DNA from: Alphaproteobacteria bacterium
GTDB taxonomy: Bacteria; Pseudomonadota; Alphaproteobacteria; Rickettsiales; UBA3002
NCBI GenBank assembly: GCA_022841525.1
Contig: JALHRI010000006.1
Location: forward strand, 1 to 62,071
Length of the DNA: 62,071 bases
Direction of reading: 5' to 3'
The notes beneath the pieces were generated by a model, which worked only from the letters and a program-made list of their open reading frames with translations, searched no databases and had not been told where the DNA came from. Shown piece after piece: positions 53,999 through 61,972 of the stretch. The first letter of the stretch is position 1. Each line of letters begins with the position of its first letter. Position numbers and translations under genes: made by a program.

Positions 53999-54696
53999 CA
54001 GGCCTGCTCCTCGTTGATTTGGTACGAGGTCACCGTAAAGCCCAGTGGGTTGGTGAGTTGATCTTTCTCGTTCAAATCAAGGTCGGCATACTCAAAATTC
54101 ACGGTCGCCACATAATTTTTAGGCGGCAGCGAACTATCCGCCAGATTGTCAACTAACACAAACCGTACCTGCGCAATTTTTGTAGGCGTGACTTCTGCGC
54201 GTGAGGGCACCGACGGATTTTGAATATAGCTGATTGAGCGGATGCGAATCTGCCGCGTGCCCATATTTTTCAAAGTAGCTGCCAGGCTGGTAGGCACATC
54301 GGGATCAACAGTGGGCAGATAGCTGTAAAATACAGCGCGCGCACTCATCACGCGCACGACGTTTTTATTGTATTCCAGAATTTGCGGCATGTAGCCTTCA
54401 CGCGCCTGCACATATTTGGCGAGGAAATATTTATCCATCGCTTCGTTGCTGGCATATTGGTTGCGGCTGACGGGCTCAACTTTTTGGGTAAAGCCGGTCT
54501 TTTCATCAATGGTCAGCAGGTATGGCTCAACCGATTTCAGCGGGGTCAGGCTGTAAACAGACACAGTGGCAACCAAGGCAACACCCAGCGCAATCAGGGC
54601 AATCAGCGCCAGTAAATTGCGTTGTACCACCACGTGCTGGTACTTGTCGGAAGCCCAGTCACGAGGTGAGGACGAAGAAGGTTTGTTTTTGGCCAC
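53998..54696 (-). CDS. virB8: T4SS protein VirB8
   Basis: 232 aa from the GTG at 54696, which has AAAAGGA upstream; a TTG 7 codons earlier (54717) is possible. One membrane helix (NLLALIALIALGVALVATVSV), then the NTF2-like periplasmic domain (YLLTIDEKTGFTQKVEP, QILEYNKNVVRVMS, YVATVNFEYADLDL). It nucleates the inner-membrane part of the channel. First gene of the second virB operon, with its own promoter candidate at 54736-54763. Confidence 0.9.
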   Translation of the reverse strand: MAKNKPSSSSPRDWASDKYQHVVVQRNLLALIALIALGVALVATVSVYSLTPLKSVEPYLLTIDEKTGFTQKVEPVSRNQYASNEAMDKYFLAKYVQAREGYMPQILEYNKNVVRVMSARAVFYSYLPTVDPDVPTSLAATLKNMGTRQIRIRSISYIQNPSVPSRAEVTPTKIAQVRFVLVDNLADSSLPPKNYVATVNFEYADLDLNEKDQLTNPLGFTVTSYQINEEQA

Positions 54697-54735
54697 AGCG
54701 CGTAGTCCTTTTCGCAAGAATACACCTAAGCAGCC

Positions 54736-54763
54736 ACTATAAAGTGCCCCTTAGCCATAGCAA
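54736..54763 (-). promoter_or_regulatory. sigma-70-like promoter candidate for virB8 operon
   Basis: On the minus strand TTGCTA (-35) is followed by 16 bases and TATAGT (-10), giving a start about 30 bases before the GTG of virB8. The remaining part of the gap to virB6 (54718-54895) shows no gene; in particular no virB7-like lipoprotein frame. Confidence 0.45.
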
Positions 54764-54895
54764 GCGTGCCGCGGTGGATGTGCACAAGTTATGCACACCG
54801 GGTCATTCCACTCAAAAGCGATGGAGCACTCTAAAATGCGCATCCTGCGCGCGCGGTTTTTGCGTTGTATGGTTGGGCGTGAATAGAAACGATTA

Positions 54896-54923
54896 GAAAA
54901 AAGGCAACCTTATTGATTGCCTT
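54896..54923 (-). terminator. intrinsic terminator after virB6
   Basis: On the minus strand AAGGCAA pairs with TTGCCTT around a 9-base loop, then TTTTCTAA. The stem overlaps the stop codon of virB6. It divides the T4SS genes into two transcripts. Confidence 0.8.
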
Positions 54924-56643
54924 GCTCACCGGTATTGTGCAGCGGATTGATCAGGAAGCGAACCATGCCACCGACCATGCCGGGATCATTCTTGCCATCG
55001 CCTGCCACCATGGCCTTGCTTCCTTGTTCAAGGCCGGCTGCCAGCGCGCTAATGCCGTCGCGTGGTACATCATCAGGCCTTTGATTGGTCAGGCTCACCC
55101 CTTGAGTGTAGCCACTTTGGAAGCCATCGGCAAAACTCTTCAGGCTATCTTCAAATGGCAGGCGCACGATTTGCTCTGAGCCCAGCACGCGCTGGCCACC
55201 CCCAAGTTGTGGGGCAAAGCGCGCACCAAGACCATTGGATAATTGTTGCGCAAACAGCGGGATCATTGAGAGTAGCTTGTCCACTACTAATCCAAGCACC
55301 AGCAAGCCCAGCAATCCATACATGGCAAAATTCATCAGCTGGTTCTGCAATTGCTGGCCAGCAACCACTGGTGGGCGGCCAGTGCCATCGGGTTGTGGTG
55401 AGAAGAGCGCCAGCGGCTCGAGCGCTTGTTTGGGCTCCTTACATTGCAGGCGGTGAATCGCCGAATTGACTTTCGTATCTGGTGGTAGCGGCCCACGATC
55501 ATCGCTGATATTATTTGGCGTGCCGTTAATATCGTACACATCAAACTGGCAGATGCTGCAATATTCCCACGGCCAGCGCCAGGTATTGCCCTCATAGGTG
55601 GTTTTTTGATAGGTAATCAGGCCAAGCAGACTGTTTGATACATGCGATAGCGGTAGCGAGAGCACAAACGCCAGAAAGGTAAACACAAAAAGCATCTGCA
55701 GTGTAAACGACGCCAGATAGCCAATATAACGATCAAAGAAACGCCTCGTTTGTCTGAACAGTCCAAAGCTTAGATAGATGGGCGAGAGCACCATTAAAAA
55801 CGCCAGGCCAACCAGCGCCACCATGTACCCAAACACGCCGCGCACAAACACCATCGCGATTTTAGCAAGTATCAGCACGCCGATATAGAAGATGGGTGGG
55901 AAGGCAACGGCCAGTAACCCAAGCGCGGCAAACACCGCATTTTTGCACGGATTATGCGCCTCAGCATTCGCATCGCCCGTGAAGCCTGCGGGCGCACCGA
56001 TCGACTGCGATAAATCCGTGAGCAGGCGGTAAAAAAAGTTATCCATGAAGAAATACAGATCTTGCCCGCTGGCATAGTTCTGACCCGGCACATCTTTGTA
56101 AATACCCGATATCGCAATGGCGATGCCTTCCTGCGCGGTAGTGACAAAAAGTTTGAAGGCAATGCCAATCATGTAGTCAGCCTCGGTGGTGAAGGCGACG
56201 AACAAGGCGATTTTCATTAAAAATCCCAGCAGCTCGCGGGCAGTAAAATCGAGGATGCCCGTGGTAAAGGCGATCCCAAAAAACATGACCGCCAGTGTGG
56301 CTACGGCATATACCGCAGGCGAAAGCGCGCGGATGATGCCGCAGTATAAATTGCCAAACAGCGCGGTGATGAGTTTTTCAGTATGGCAAACGAAAAAAGA
56401 AAAAATATGCTTAAAGTCAAAGCCGGTTGCATTAAGCAACTCTGGACAGCGCGGCGAGAGATCAAAGAGCTGACCTTGCGCCGTGCTGCCCACGCAGCGA
56501 AAACTCTGACCGGCCTGCACCACGCCTTGCGCAAGTGCAGTATCGGTCAAAAAAAATAGACAGAGTAGGGTGAGAAGAAACGCGCCAGACGCGCGCCAAT
56601 ACAGGGTGAGGAGGGATGCAGCACAGTCGGGCGTGCTCCTCAT
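54910..56643 (-). CDS. virB6: T4SS channel protein VirB6 (TrbL/VirB6 family)
   Basis: 577 aa. A signal peptide (residues 18-40), a Cys-containing periplasmic part, then about seven membrane segments (AVYAVATLAVMFFGIAFTTG; FLMKIALFVAF; LAFLMVLSPIYLSFGLF; MLFVFTFLAFVLSLPL; LLGLLVLGLVVDKLLSMIPL). The family pattern and context identify VirB6. A soluble C-terminal tail (about 490-577) is typical of rickettsial forms but short. It starts 4 bases inside virB4. The usual several copies of rickettsial virB6 are not seen. Confidence 0.88.
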   Translation of the reverse strand: MRSTPDCAASLLTLYWRASGAFLLTLLCLFFLTDTALAQGVVQAGQSFRCVGSTAQGQLFDLSPRCPELLNATGFDFKHIFSFFVCHTEKLITALFGNLYCGIIRALSPAVYAVATLAVMFFGIAFTTGILDFTARELLGFLMKIALFVAFTTEADYMIGIAFKLFVTTAQEGIAIAISGIYKDVPGQNYASGQDLYFFMDNFFYRLLTDLSQSIGAPAGFTGDANAEAHNPCKNAVFAALGLLAVAFPPIFYIGVLILAKIAMVFVRGVFGYMVALVGLAFLMVLSPIYLSFGLFRQTRRFFDRYIGYLASFTLQMLFVFTFLAFVLSLPLSHVSNSLLGLITYQKTTYEGNTWRWPWEYCSICQFDVYDINGTPNNISDDRGPLPPDTKVNSAIHRLQCKEPKQALEPLALFSPQPDGTGRPPVVAGQQLQNQLMNFAMYGLLGLLVLGLVVDKLLSMIPLFAQQLSNGLGARFAPQLGGGQRVLGSEQIVRLPFEDSLKSFADGFQSGYTQGVSLTNQRPDDVPRDGISALAAGLEQGSKAMVAGDGKNDPGMVGGMVRFLINPLHNTGEQGNQ

Positions 56644-59039
56644 GCGCTCACCTTTTGCGGGATGCCTTCCATCAGATCGGCAAGCATTTGCGATGGATTG
56701 CGGCTGGAGCTTTTGATCGTTTCATTGGCAAGGATGAGGTGGTGCTCTTCCGGCAGCCTGCGAGTATCGCTGTGCAGCAAATCCATGGTGTCCCCGCGCA
56801 TGAAGAGCATCATGCGCTGGTGGGAGGCGAGCTCCTGCAAAATAAAATAGCCGTCTTCGCTTAAGCCGCCGTGCGTGACGAGGGCTTTGGATAGTTCATG
56901 GTCGGTGTAGTAAAAGCGCTGTGCACAGCCGCTAGCTAAGGCGCTCAGCGTCCCCAGCTTGGCGCTGGCATCCACATCACTCACCATCGCAACCAGGGTG
57001 GTGCGCTGCGCCGTGAGATACTCAAGCCAGCCAGCAATGCGCCCACGAAACAGCTGGTTCGCCAGCAGCAAGCCTGCTTCATCCAGCACGAGCAGAGTGG
57101 GCGTACCATCCAGTCGCATGGTGATGGCGTGCAGCAAATAGCCGGTGATGGCGGCGCGGCTTGCTTCATCGCGCATCACGGCGCTGATATCAAAACTGCT
57201 GATCGCATCAAAACTTAAGCCATCATGCGCACCGGAGAGCTGAATATTCTGTGCGCTTACCCATGAATCAAACTGTTTCGCTAGCAGCGGATCATGCGCA
57301 GCAATGATTTCTTGAAAGCGTGCTAAGTGGCGCTGCGCTGGCGGTAGTGCCATCACCTCGCTGACGCAGCCATGTAAAAACTGGGTGAGAGCCTGAGACG
57401 TTTGCACGCCGCGCGGATCCAGCAGGCCTGCACACCAGAGCGCAAGAAACTCACGCGTGGTGGCAGAATCCGTCATCGCAAAAGGATTGAGCGGGCAGTC
57501 AGAAGTGCCCGGCCGCATCACGCGACCGTTAAGCGCGCTGATTGTGCGGTGGCTACGACCCGAGGCATCGAGATACCAGATTCTTGGGCTATGCGCAGTG
57601 CTTACACTGGTGAGCAGATGCACATATTCATGCATGCCAGACACCGCATTGCCGCAAAACAGCAGATGGTTTTTTAAGCTGCCTTCCGCATCATGATAGC
57701 TGGTGTTGAAATAGCACGGCTCGCCGGCGCCGGTGCGCATCACCATGCTGGGTTGCGTGGCAATGGCGGGCTGCAGCGCGCCTTTGGGCGGTGCCTGCAA
57801 CTTCACAAATCCTGCCAGGTGATGGGTATTGACCGGGCGTGCGCGCGCCACAAACGTAAAATTCGCTGGCAGCTGCGCCCAGTACATTTCCTCAAGCTTC
57901 AAATCCTCGCGCACGCAGACAATGCCTAGCTTGCTCATCGCGCGGCGCACCATGTGGATGCTTGCCTCAAGTTGGCGGATGGACGGCGCGATTAAAAATA
58001 GTGACGTCTGCTGGCGGCCGTAGGCTTTCTCGCCGTTATCTTCCGCCATTAACTGCTCGAACTCTGCCCACTGCCACAGATCGCGGTCGCCGCTTAGTCT
58101 CACATATTCTGCCTGCTGTTCGTAGGCTTCTTTGGCTTCCTCAGCGCCGATGAAATCGAAGTTCTGCGTCACGATCAGTTCGCAGGGAATGTCGAGAAAT
58201 TCATCAATGCCGGCGAGCGAGGATTCTTTATATTCCTTGATCGTCATGATGCTCGCGAAGCGCCGCTTGCCTTCGGCGGTACGCACTTCCATGGCGTTGA
58301 AGCCGAAGGTGACATCGCCGCTGGTGAGGTAATGCGATAAATCCTGCGTCGGCAGTTTCATCGGGCGGGCTTCCAGATTGATCAGCTTTTCTAAAAACTC
58401 CAGATGCTCAGCGTAAATTTCGCCATCCTCACGGGTCTCAAGCCCGAGGCGCGCGCCGCCAAAATCCTTCAGTACCGCCAGCAGATCATCCACCACGCGG
58501 TGAAGTTCGGCCTTGGCGTTTTGCAGATATTCCTCGCGCTGCTTGATGTCCGCATTCCAGTGCAGGCTGCGGGTAAAATGTTTCAGGCTGCTAAGGCGCG
58601 CGGGCTCTGCCGCCTTGACGATGGTGATGTACAGCTCATTGGTAAAGCCGCGCGATAGGCCCTGCGATTCGTGCCAGGCATCGTACAGCGCGCTGGCGTG
58701 AGGTGAGGCAAATGCTGGCTTGGAAAGGTAGGGTTTTTCGCGGCGAAAATTGTGCAGCCACACCGCGTACGAGCTATCGGGTAGTTTACTGGCAAGCACC
58801 TGACGAATCGCGCCGCGTAAATTTTTGGCTTGGGTGGAGGTGGGATCCAGTCTGTCAACACGCAGAATTTGTAAGACCTCACCATTTTTGGTGGCAATGG
58901 TGAGCGGGTCAAGCAAACAGGCATAGGGGACAAAATCCGCCTCGATGACATCATCGGCGATGTCACGGTAGGCTTCTAAATCGTCGATGTCGCGTGCAGC
59001 CTTCGGCACGAACATGGATAACAGGCGCGCAGTGCTCAT
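56640..59039 (-). CDS. virB4: VirB4 ATPase family protein with degenerate Walker A
   Basis: 799 aa, normal VirB4 length. N-terminal CagE/TrbE/VirB domain (LLDPLTIATKNGEVLQILRVDRLD in parts) and the C-terminal ATPase-like domain. At the place of Walker A (about residues 460-470) the sequence is FCGNAVSGMHEYVHLL: Gly spacing is kept, but Lys is Met and Thr/Ser is His. Walker B LLVLDEAGLLLANQLF is intact. It therefore probably cannot hydrolyse ATP normally. It lies between virB2 and virB6, as VirB4 does elsewhere. No VirB3 frame exists upstream or fused to it. Confidence 0.9.
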   Translation of the reverse strand: MSTARLLSMFVPKAARDIDDLEAYRDIADDVIEADFVPYACLLDPLTIATKNGEVLQILRVDRLDPTSTQAKNLRGAIRQVLASKLPDSSYAVWLHNFRREKPYLSKPAFASPHASALYDAWHESQGLSRGFTNELYITIVKAAEPARLSSLKHFTRSLHWNADIKQREEYLQNAKAELHRVVDDLLAVLKDFGGARLGLETREDGEIYAEHLEFLEKLINLEARPMKLPTQDLSHYLTSGDVTFGFNAMEVRTAEGKRRFASIMTIKEYKESSLAGIDEFLDIPCELIVTQNFDFIGAEEAKEAYEQQAEYVRLSGDRDLWQWAEFEQLMAEDNGEKAYGRQQTSLFLIAPSIRQLEASIHMVRRAMSKLGIVCVREDLKLEEMYWAQLPANFTFVARARPVNTHHLAGFVKLQAPPKGALQPAIATQPSMVMRTGAGEPCYFNTSYHDAEGSLKNHLLFCGNAVSGMHEYVHLLTSVSTAHSPRIWYLDASGRSHRTISALNGRVMRPGTSDCPLNPFAMTDSATTREFLALWCAGLLDPRGVQTSQALTQFLHGCVSEVMALPPAQRHLARFQEIIAAHDPLLAKQFDSWVSAQNIQLSGAHDGLSFDAISSFDISAVMRDEASRAAITGYLLHAITMRLDGTPTLLVLDEAGLLLANQLFRGRIAGWLEYLTAQRTTLVAMVSDVDASAKLGTLSALASGCAQRFYYTDHELSKALVTHGGLSEDGYFILQELASHQRMMLFMRGDTMDLLHSDTRRLPEEHHLILANETIKSSSRNPSQMLADLMEGIPQKVSA

Positions 59040-59092
59040 GAAATTACCCTAAAGCAGGCACTCGCCGCTGACAAGTTGTGGGTGCGCTTCAT

Positions 59093-59123
59093 CCCCACCC
59101 CTCACTGAGGGTGAGGGGTGGGG
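59093..59123. repeat. 12-bp perfect hairpin between virB2 and virB4
   Basis: CCCCACCCCTCA and TGAGGGGTGGGG around a 7-base loop, with no T run on the minus strand. It may stabilise the pilin mRNA or slow transcription so that pilin exceeds VirB4. Its sequence resembles the G/C-run hairpins at 36482-36586. Confidence 0.65.
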
Positions 59124-59133
59124 AATTAATTGA

Positions 59134-59451
59134 TTAACCGCAGCCAGTGCCTCCTGCGTTAAGCTCGTCTACAATTGCAGATGCACCGAAGATCACCGCA
59201 ATGCCAATACCCACGATAATGGCCATGCCCCAGGATACTTTACCCATCAGCGCACCGATACCAATCACGATAATCGCGAGCGTCGCAATACCTGAACCAA
59301 TCGTTCCATTGAACCATTCTACCACATTACATAGTACACGACCGATCGTTTCCTGAGCAGCAGCCGTTTCCGGCACCATGGCCACCACATACACGGCAAA
59401 CAGTGCCAGCGCCAGATGCCATGCGCCGGTTTGAATTGTCATACCTTTCAT
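59134..59451 (-). CDS. virB2: T4SS major pilin VirB2
   Basis: 106 aa from the ATG with AAGGGG upstream (59451). A long signal peptide (WHLALALFAVYVVAMVPETAAAQE), then two hydrophobic helices (SGIATLAIIVIGIGALMG; MAIIVGIGIAVIFGASAIV) linked by a short basic loop KVSW, as in VirB2/TrbC pilins. Cys residues occur at both ends (RVLCNVV; GTGCG). First gene of the virB2-B4-B6 operon, under a four-unit PhoB-like operator. Confidence 0.9.
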   Translation of the reverse strand: MKGMTIQTGAWHLALALFAVYVVAMVPETAAAQETIGRVLCNVVEWFNGTIGSGIATLAIIVIGIGALMGKVSWGMAIIVGIGIAVIFGASAIVDELNAGGTGCG

Positions 59452-59541
59452 AATCAACCCCTTAAGCTAAATGAATCAGTGACTGTAAATTAATGAATTA
59501 CATATTTAACGTAACAGAAATTTGCAGTTGTGTTAACCATT

Positions 59542-59581
59542 ATCACAGTTTTGTGACAATTTGATGACAATTTTGTGACAG
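59542..59581 (-). promoter_or_regulatory. four-unit PhoB-like operator upstream of virB2
   Basis: On the minus strand the units CTGTCAC, TTGTCAT, TTGTCAC and CTGTGAT follow each other at exactly 11-bp intervals, with spacers AAAA, CAAA, AAAA. This equals two overlapping PhoB boxes, 91-130 bp before the virB2 start. It is the strongest site of the set. Confidence 0.7.
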
Positions 59582-59634
59582 TTTTTACTTTGCGCTGCCG
59601 GGAAGATGGGGTAGATGCTGAAACAACTAATTTT

Positions 59635-59720
59635 GTCATGCCGTGCGTGTCACGGCATCCGCGCCGAAATCATTGCCAAACTATATAAAGGCGCAGACCC
59701 CGGCATCCGCCGGGGTGACA
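59635..59720. repeat. REP-like double palindrome before ridA
   Basis: ATGCCGTG/CACGGCAT (59638-59658) and CCCCGGC/GCCGGGG (59698-59715), with outer GTCA and TGAC ends, similar in plan to 1026-1094. The ridA ribosome site follows. Confidence 0.6.
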
Positions 59721-59747
59721 GTGATCAACCCTTCCAAGGAGCCTCTC

Positions 59748-60215
59748 ATGACCAATCTTGCCAAAAAACTCACCGAACTGGGCATTGAACTACCCGAAGT
59801 TAGCCTGCCGGCCGCCAATTACGTACCGTGTCAGATCGCGGGAAACACGCTCTATGTTTCCGGTCAGCTGCCGATGCTGGGCGGCAAGCCGCAATTTATT
59901 GGTAAGGTAGGCCGCGAGTTTACGATTGAACAGGGGCAGGAATGCGCGCGCATTTGCGGTGTGAACATTCTGGCGCATACCCGTAATGCACTCGGCGGGG
60001 ATTTCTCGCGCATCAAGCGCCTGATTCGCTTAGGCGTGTTTGTCAACGCGCCGGATGATTTTACCGATCACCCGAAAGTTGCCAATGGCGTGTCGGATAT
60101 GATGGTGAATCTGTTCGGTGAAAACGGCAAGCACGCGCGCTTTGCCGTGGGCGTTTCCGGCCTGCCCTTCGGCGTGGCGGTGGAAGTGGATGCGACCTTC
60201 GAGCTGACGGCATAG
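59748..60215 (+). CDS. RidA/YjgF-family protein
   Basis: 155 aa. YVSGQLPMLGGKPQFIGKVG, CARICGVNILAHTRNALGG and GVSGLPFGVAVEVDATFEL fit the RidA-like (YjgF/YER057c/UK114) family; the length is that of the longer cd02199 type. True RidA deaminates reactive enamines, but the key Arg of that active site cannot be placed with certainty here. ATG after AAGGAGCC. Confidence 0.88.
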   Translation: MTNLAKKLTELGIELPEVSLPAANYVPCQIAGNTLYVSGQLPMLGGKPQFIGKVGREFTIEQGQECARICGVNILAHTRNALGGDFSRIKRLIRLGVFVNAPDDFTDHPKVANGVSDMMVNLFGENGKHARFAVGVSGLPFGVAVEVDATFELTA

Positions 60216-60232
60216 AGCCGACAGCCGACAGC
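60214..60232. repeat. 19-bp dispersed repeat, copy 1
   Basis: AGAGCCGACAGCCGACAGC; the same 19 bases occur at 61193-61211. Confidence 0.7.
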
Positions 60233-60338
60233 CTGCAGCTAGGAAGCCCTAAACGGCAAGCGAGGACAGTATGTCCGAGCCAGCCATGAGCGCTATCACG
60301 ACTAGGCAGTATGCCGATGTCGTGATCATTAAAAACGG

Positions 60339-60707
60339 CTAATCATCCCACAATTTGGGTTGCGGCACAGCGTAGGCGTGCGGGGCGTTTGCAGGTGCGG
60401 CGGGCTTGGGCACGTCGATCATATTATGGGTCACTGCCATTTCTGAGCGCAGTTCCGTCGAAGGATCACCCTTGCCGGCGGCAAGCACAGTGCCGTATTC
60501 AGCGGGCATGAAATCAGCGCGGCTGAGCATTTTATCGCGCAGGGCAATCAGGCTTTTAAGGGTCAGCTGCAGATAGGTGAAGATCGGATCGCCGTAGATG
60601 TTTTTGCCCTGAAGCAGCACCACGACTTTTTCATTCATCGCCGCATCATCCACCGCCACGGGGGTGGAGTTTTTGCTGTATGCTCCGGTTTTCCAGTTAT
60701 TCGTCAT
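60339..60707 (-). CDS. hypothetical protein, 122 aa
   Basis: Soluble protein without recognised family. KVVVLLQGKNIYGDPIFTYL and LTLKSLIALRDKMLSRADF form a compact conserved-looking block at residues 27-68, and the tail is Pro/Ala-rich. No signal peptide. It lies between ridA (convergent) and the next minus-strand small gene. It could be secreted by the nearby T4SS, but nothing shows it. Confidence 0.6.
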   Translation of the reverse strand: MTNNWKTGAYSKNSTPVAVDDAAMNEKVVVLLQGKNIYGDPIFTYLQLTLKSLIALRDKMLSRADFMPAEYGTVLAAGKGDPSTELRSEMAVTHNMIDVPKPAAPANAPHAYAVPQPKLWDD

Positions 60708-60780
60708 GTGGCAAGCCTTTGATGCGTGTCAGGCTAGCGACTTTTTCGATAAATTCAAATGATTTGGCGTAAACTGAGGA

Positions 60781-60969
60781 TTACGCGATGCCTTCACCGC
60801 GTCCTTTGGTCGAGGCGACAGCATTTGCGTTCACGCCGTGACCCATCTCAGGGATGCAGGCACCGATTTGCACATCTTTGTTACCAAAAAAAACTGGTAG
60901 TGCTGCGATGCTGCAGGCAGAAATAGAGCAGCTGCCACCTTGGAAACAAATCGTGTTATGATCGGTCAT
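60781..60969 (-). CDS. small Cys-containing protein, 62 aa
   Basis: MTDHNTICFQGGSCSISACS, a hydrophobic middle (AALPVFFGNK) and a Gly/Asn-rich end with four Cys in all. ATG with AAGGATGAGGATG upstream. A PhoB-like site lies 74 bp upstream (61043-61060). Function unknown. Confidence 0.5.
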   Translation of the reverse strand: MTDHNTICFQGGSCSISACSIAALPVFFGNKDVQIGACIPEMGHGVNANAVASTKGRGEGIA

Positions 60970-61042
60970 ATCATCCTCATCCTTGTTAAACCCAGATTAA
61001 CCGGATTTCCTTAATCTATGGTTAAATTTATGCGCTAGTTTT

Positions 61043-61060
61043 ATGAAGGTTTGATGACAA
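61043..61060 (-). promoter_or_regulatory. PhoB-like direct-repeat site before the 62-aa gene
   Basis: On the minus strand: TTGTCAT-CAAA-CCTTCAT, the same spacer and spacing as the sites at 30223 and 34161. Confidence 0.55.
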
Positions 61061-61156
61061 TCAGCAAATTTATTGGCGGTGCACAGATGGGGATAAAATA
61101 GCATTTATGCTTAATATCAATGATATGGATGCATCTTAAGCGAAGCTTTATGTAAA

Positions 61157-61174
61157 GTTTCATCAAACTGTCAT
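61157..61174 (+). promoter_or_regulatory. PhoB-like direct-repeat site before the Ala/Pro-rich gene
   Basis: GTTTCAT-CAAA-CTGTCAT on the plus strand, 236-253 bp before the ATG at 61410. It lies back to back with the site at 61043-61060. Confidence 0.5.
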
Positions 61175-61192
61175 ATACATAGCCGGCAGCTG

Positions 61193-61211
61193 AGAGCCGA
61201 CAGCCGACAGC
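61193..61211. repeat. 19-bp dispersed repeat, copy 2
   Basis: Same sequence as 60214-60232. The remaining 61212-61400 region shows no gene or clear structure. Confidence 0.7.
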
Positions 61212-61409
61212 TTATAGCTTACAGGTTTCAGCGTGCGCTCTCTGGCGCATGTTGAATGCGTACCTTTTGCCGGTGGTTTGCAATCTTTCGCTAACCACTC
61301 TACCCGCCACCCACCACGCACCATCCCGTGCATAACTTGAAAAACGCGCTGGAAAAACCCCGTGCGGGGCATTAGTGAGAATCTATCTAACCTTATTTTG
61401 GAGACTTTT

Positions 61410-61895
61410 ATGTTGCGTCAGCTTCTTTTATCCAGCGTCATGATGGCGATTGCAGCACCTGCCTTTGCGCAGACTGCACCTGCTGCCGCACCGGCTTCCG
61501 GCTTTCCGTTTGCGAAGGAAAGCGCGGAAGATGCTGCCTCTCGTGCGGAGCGCGCGAAGCTGAACAAGCGCCTGCTCTCGGCGGAAAAGCGTCGTAAAGC
61601 TGCTGCTACACGTGCCGCAGCTGAGCGCCGCCGCGCTGCCGAAGAAGCGCGCCACATGGAAGAGCAGCAGACGCAAGCGGTTGAGCCAGCGCCGGTTGCG
61701 CCGATTGAAACCACGCCTGCGCCTCAGGGTTCTGCTCCGGTCGCGCCGGTGGAAGGATCAGCACCTGCCTCGCCAATTGAGCCTACAGCCCCCGCAGCGC
61801 CGGAAGCGGCAGCACCTGTTGCGCCGATTGATCCGGCCGTCGCCCCCGCAGCGCCTGCAGCCGATGCGGGCATGCCCGTACCACCCAGCGAGTAG
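61410..61895 (+). CDS. exported Ala/Pro-rich protein
   Basis: 161 aa. A signal peptide (MLRQLLLSSVMMAIAAPAFA|Q), then a charged helical segment rich in Arg, Ala and Glu (residues 45-90, likely coiled coil), and an extended tail with repeats like PVAPIE, SPIEPTAPAAP, PVAPIDP. ATG 61410 follows GGAGACTTTT. No enzyme domain. It may span the periplasm or scaffold an envelope complex. An intrinsic terminator follows. Confidence 0.7.
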   Translation: MLRQLLLSSVMMAIAAPAFAQTAPAAAPASGFPFAKESAEDAASRAERAKLNKRLLSAEKRRKAAATRAAAERRRAAEEARHMEEQQTQAVEPAPVAPIETTPAPQGSAPVAPVEGSAPASPIEPTAPAAPEAAAPVAPIDPAVAPAAPAADAGMPVPPSE

Positions 61896-61928
61896 TACGC
61901 GCCTATCTTACATATCAAAGACAGACGA

Positions 61929-61958
61929 GCCGCAGCGTTCACGCGCTGCGGCTTTTTT
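61929..61958 (+). terminator. intrinsic terminator after the Ala/Pro-rich gene
   Basis: GCCGCAGCG pairs with CGCTGCGGC around 6 bases, followed by six T. Confidence 0.92.
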
Positions 61959-61972
61959 GTAACCTACAAAAA

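Noticed and set aside
54724-54895. virB7 lipoprotein between virB6 and virB8
   Set aside because: No frame with start, ribosome site and lipobox on the minus strand; the space holds a promoter-like region and a terminator.
59040-59133. virB3 in the gap between virB2 and virB4
   Set aside because: The 94-base gap is filled by a hairpin and is too short for VirB3; the VirB4 N-terminus has no membrane helices, so no fusion either.
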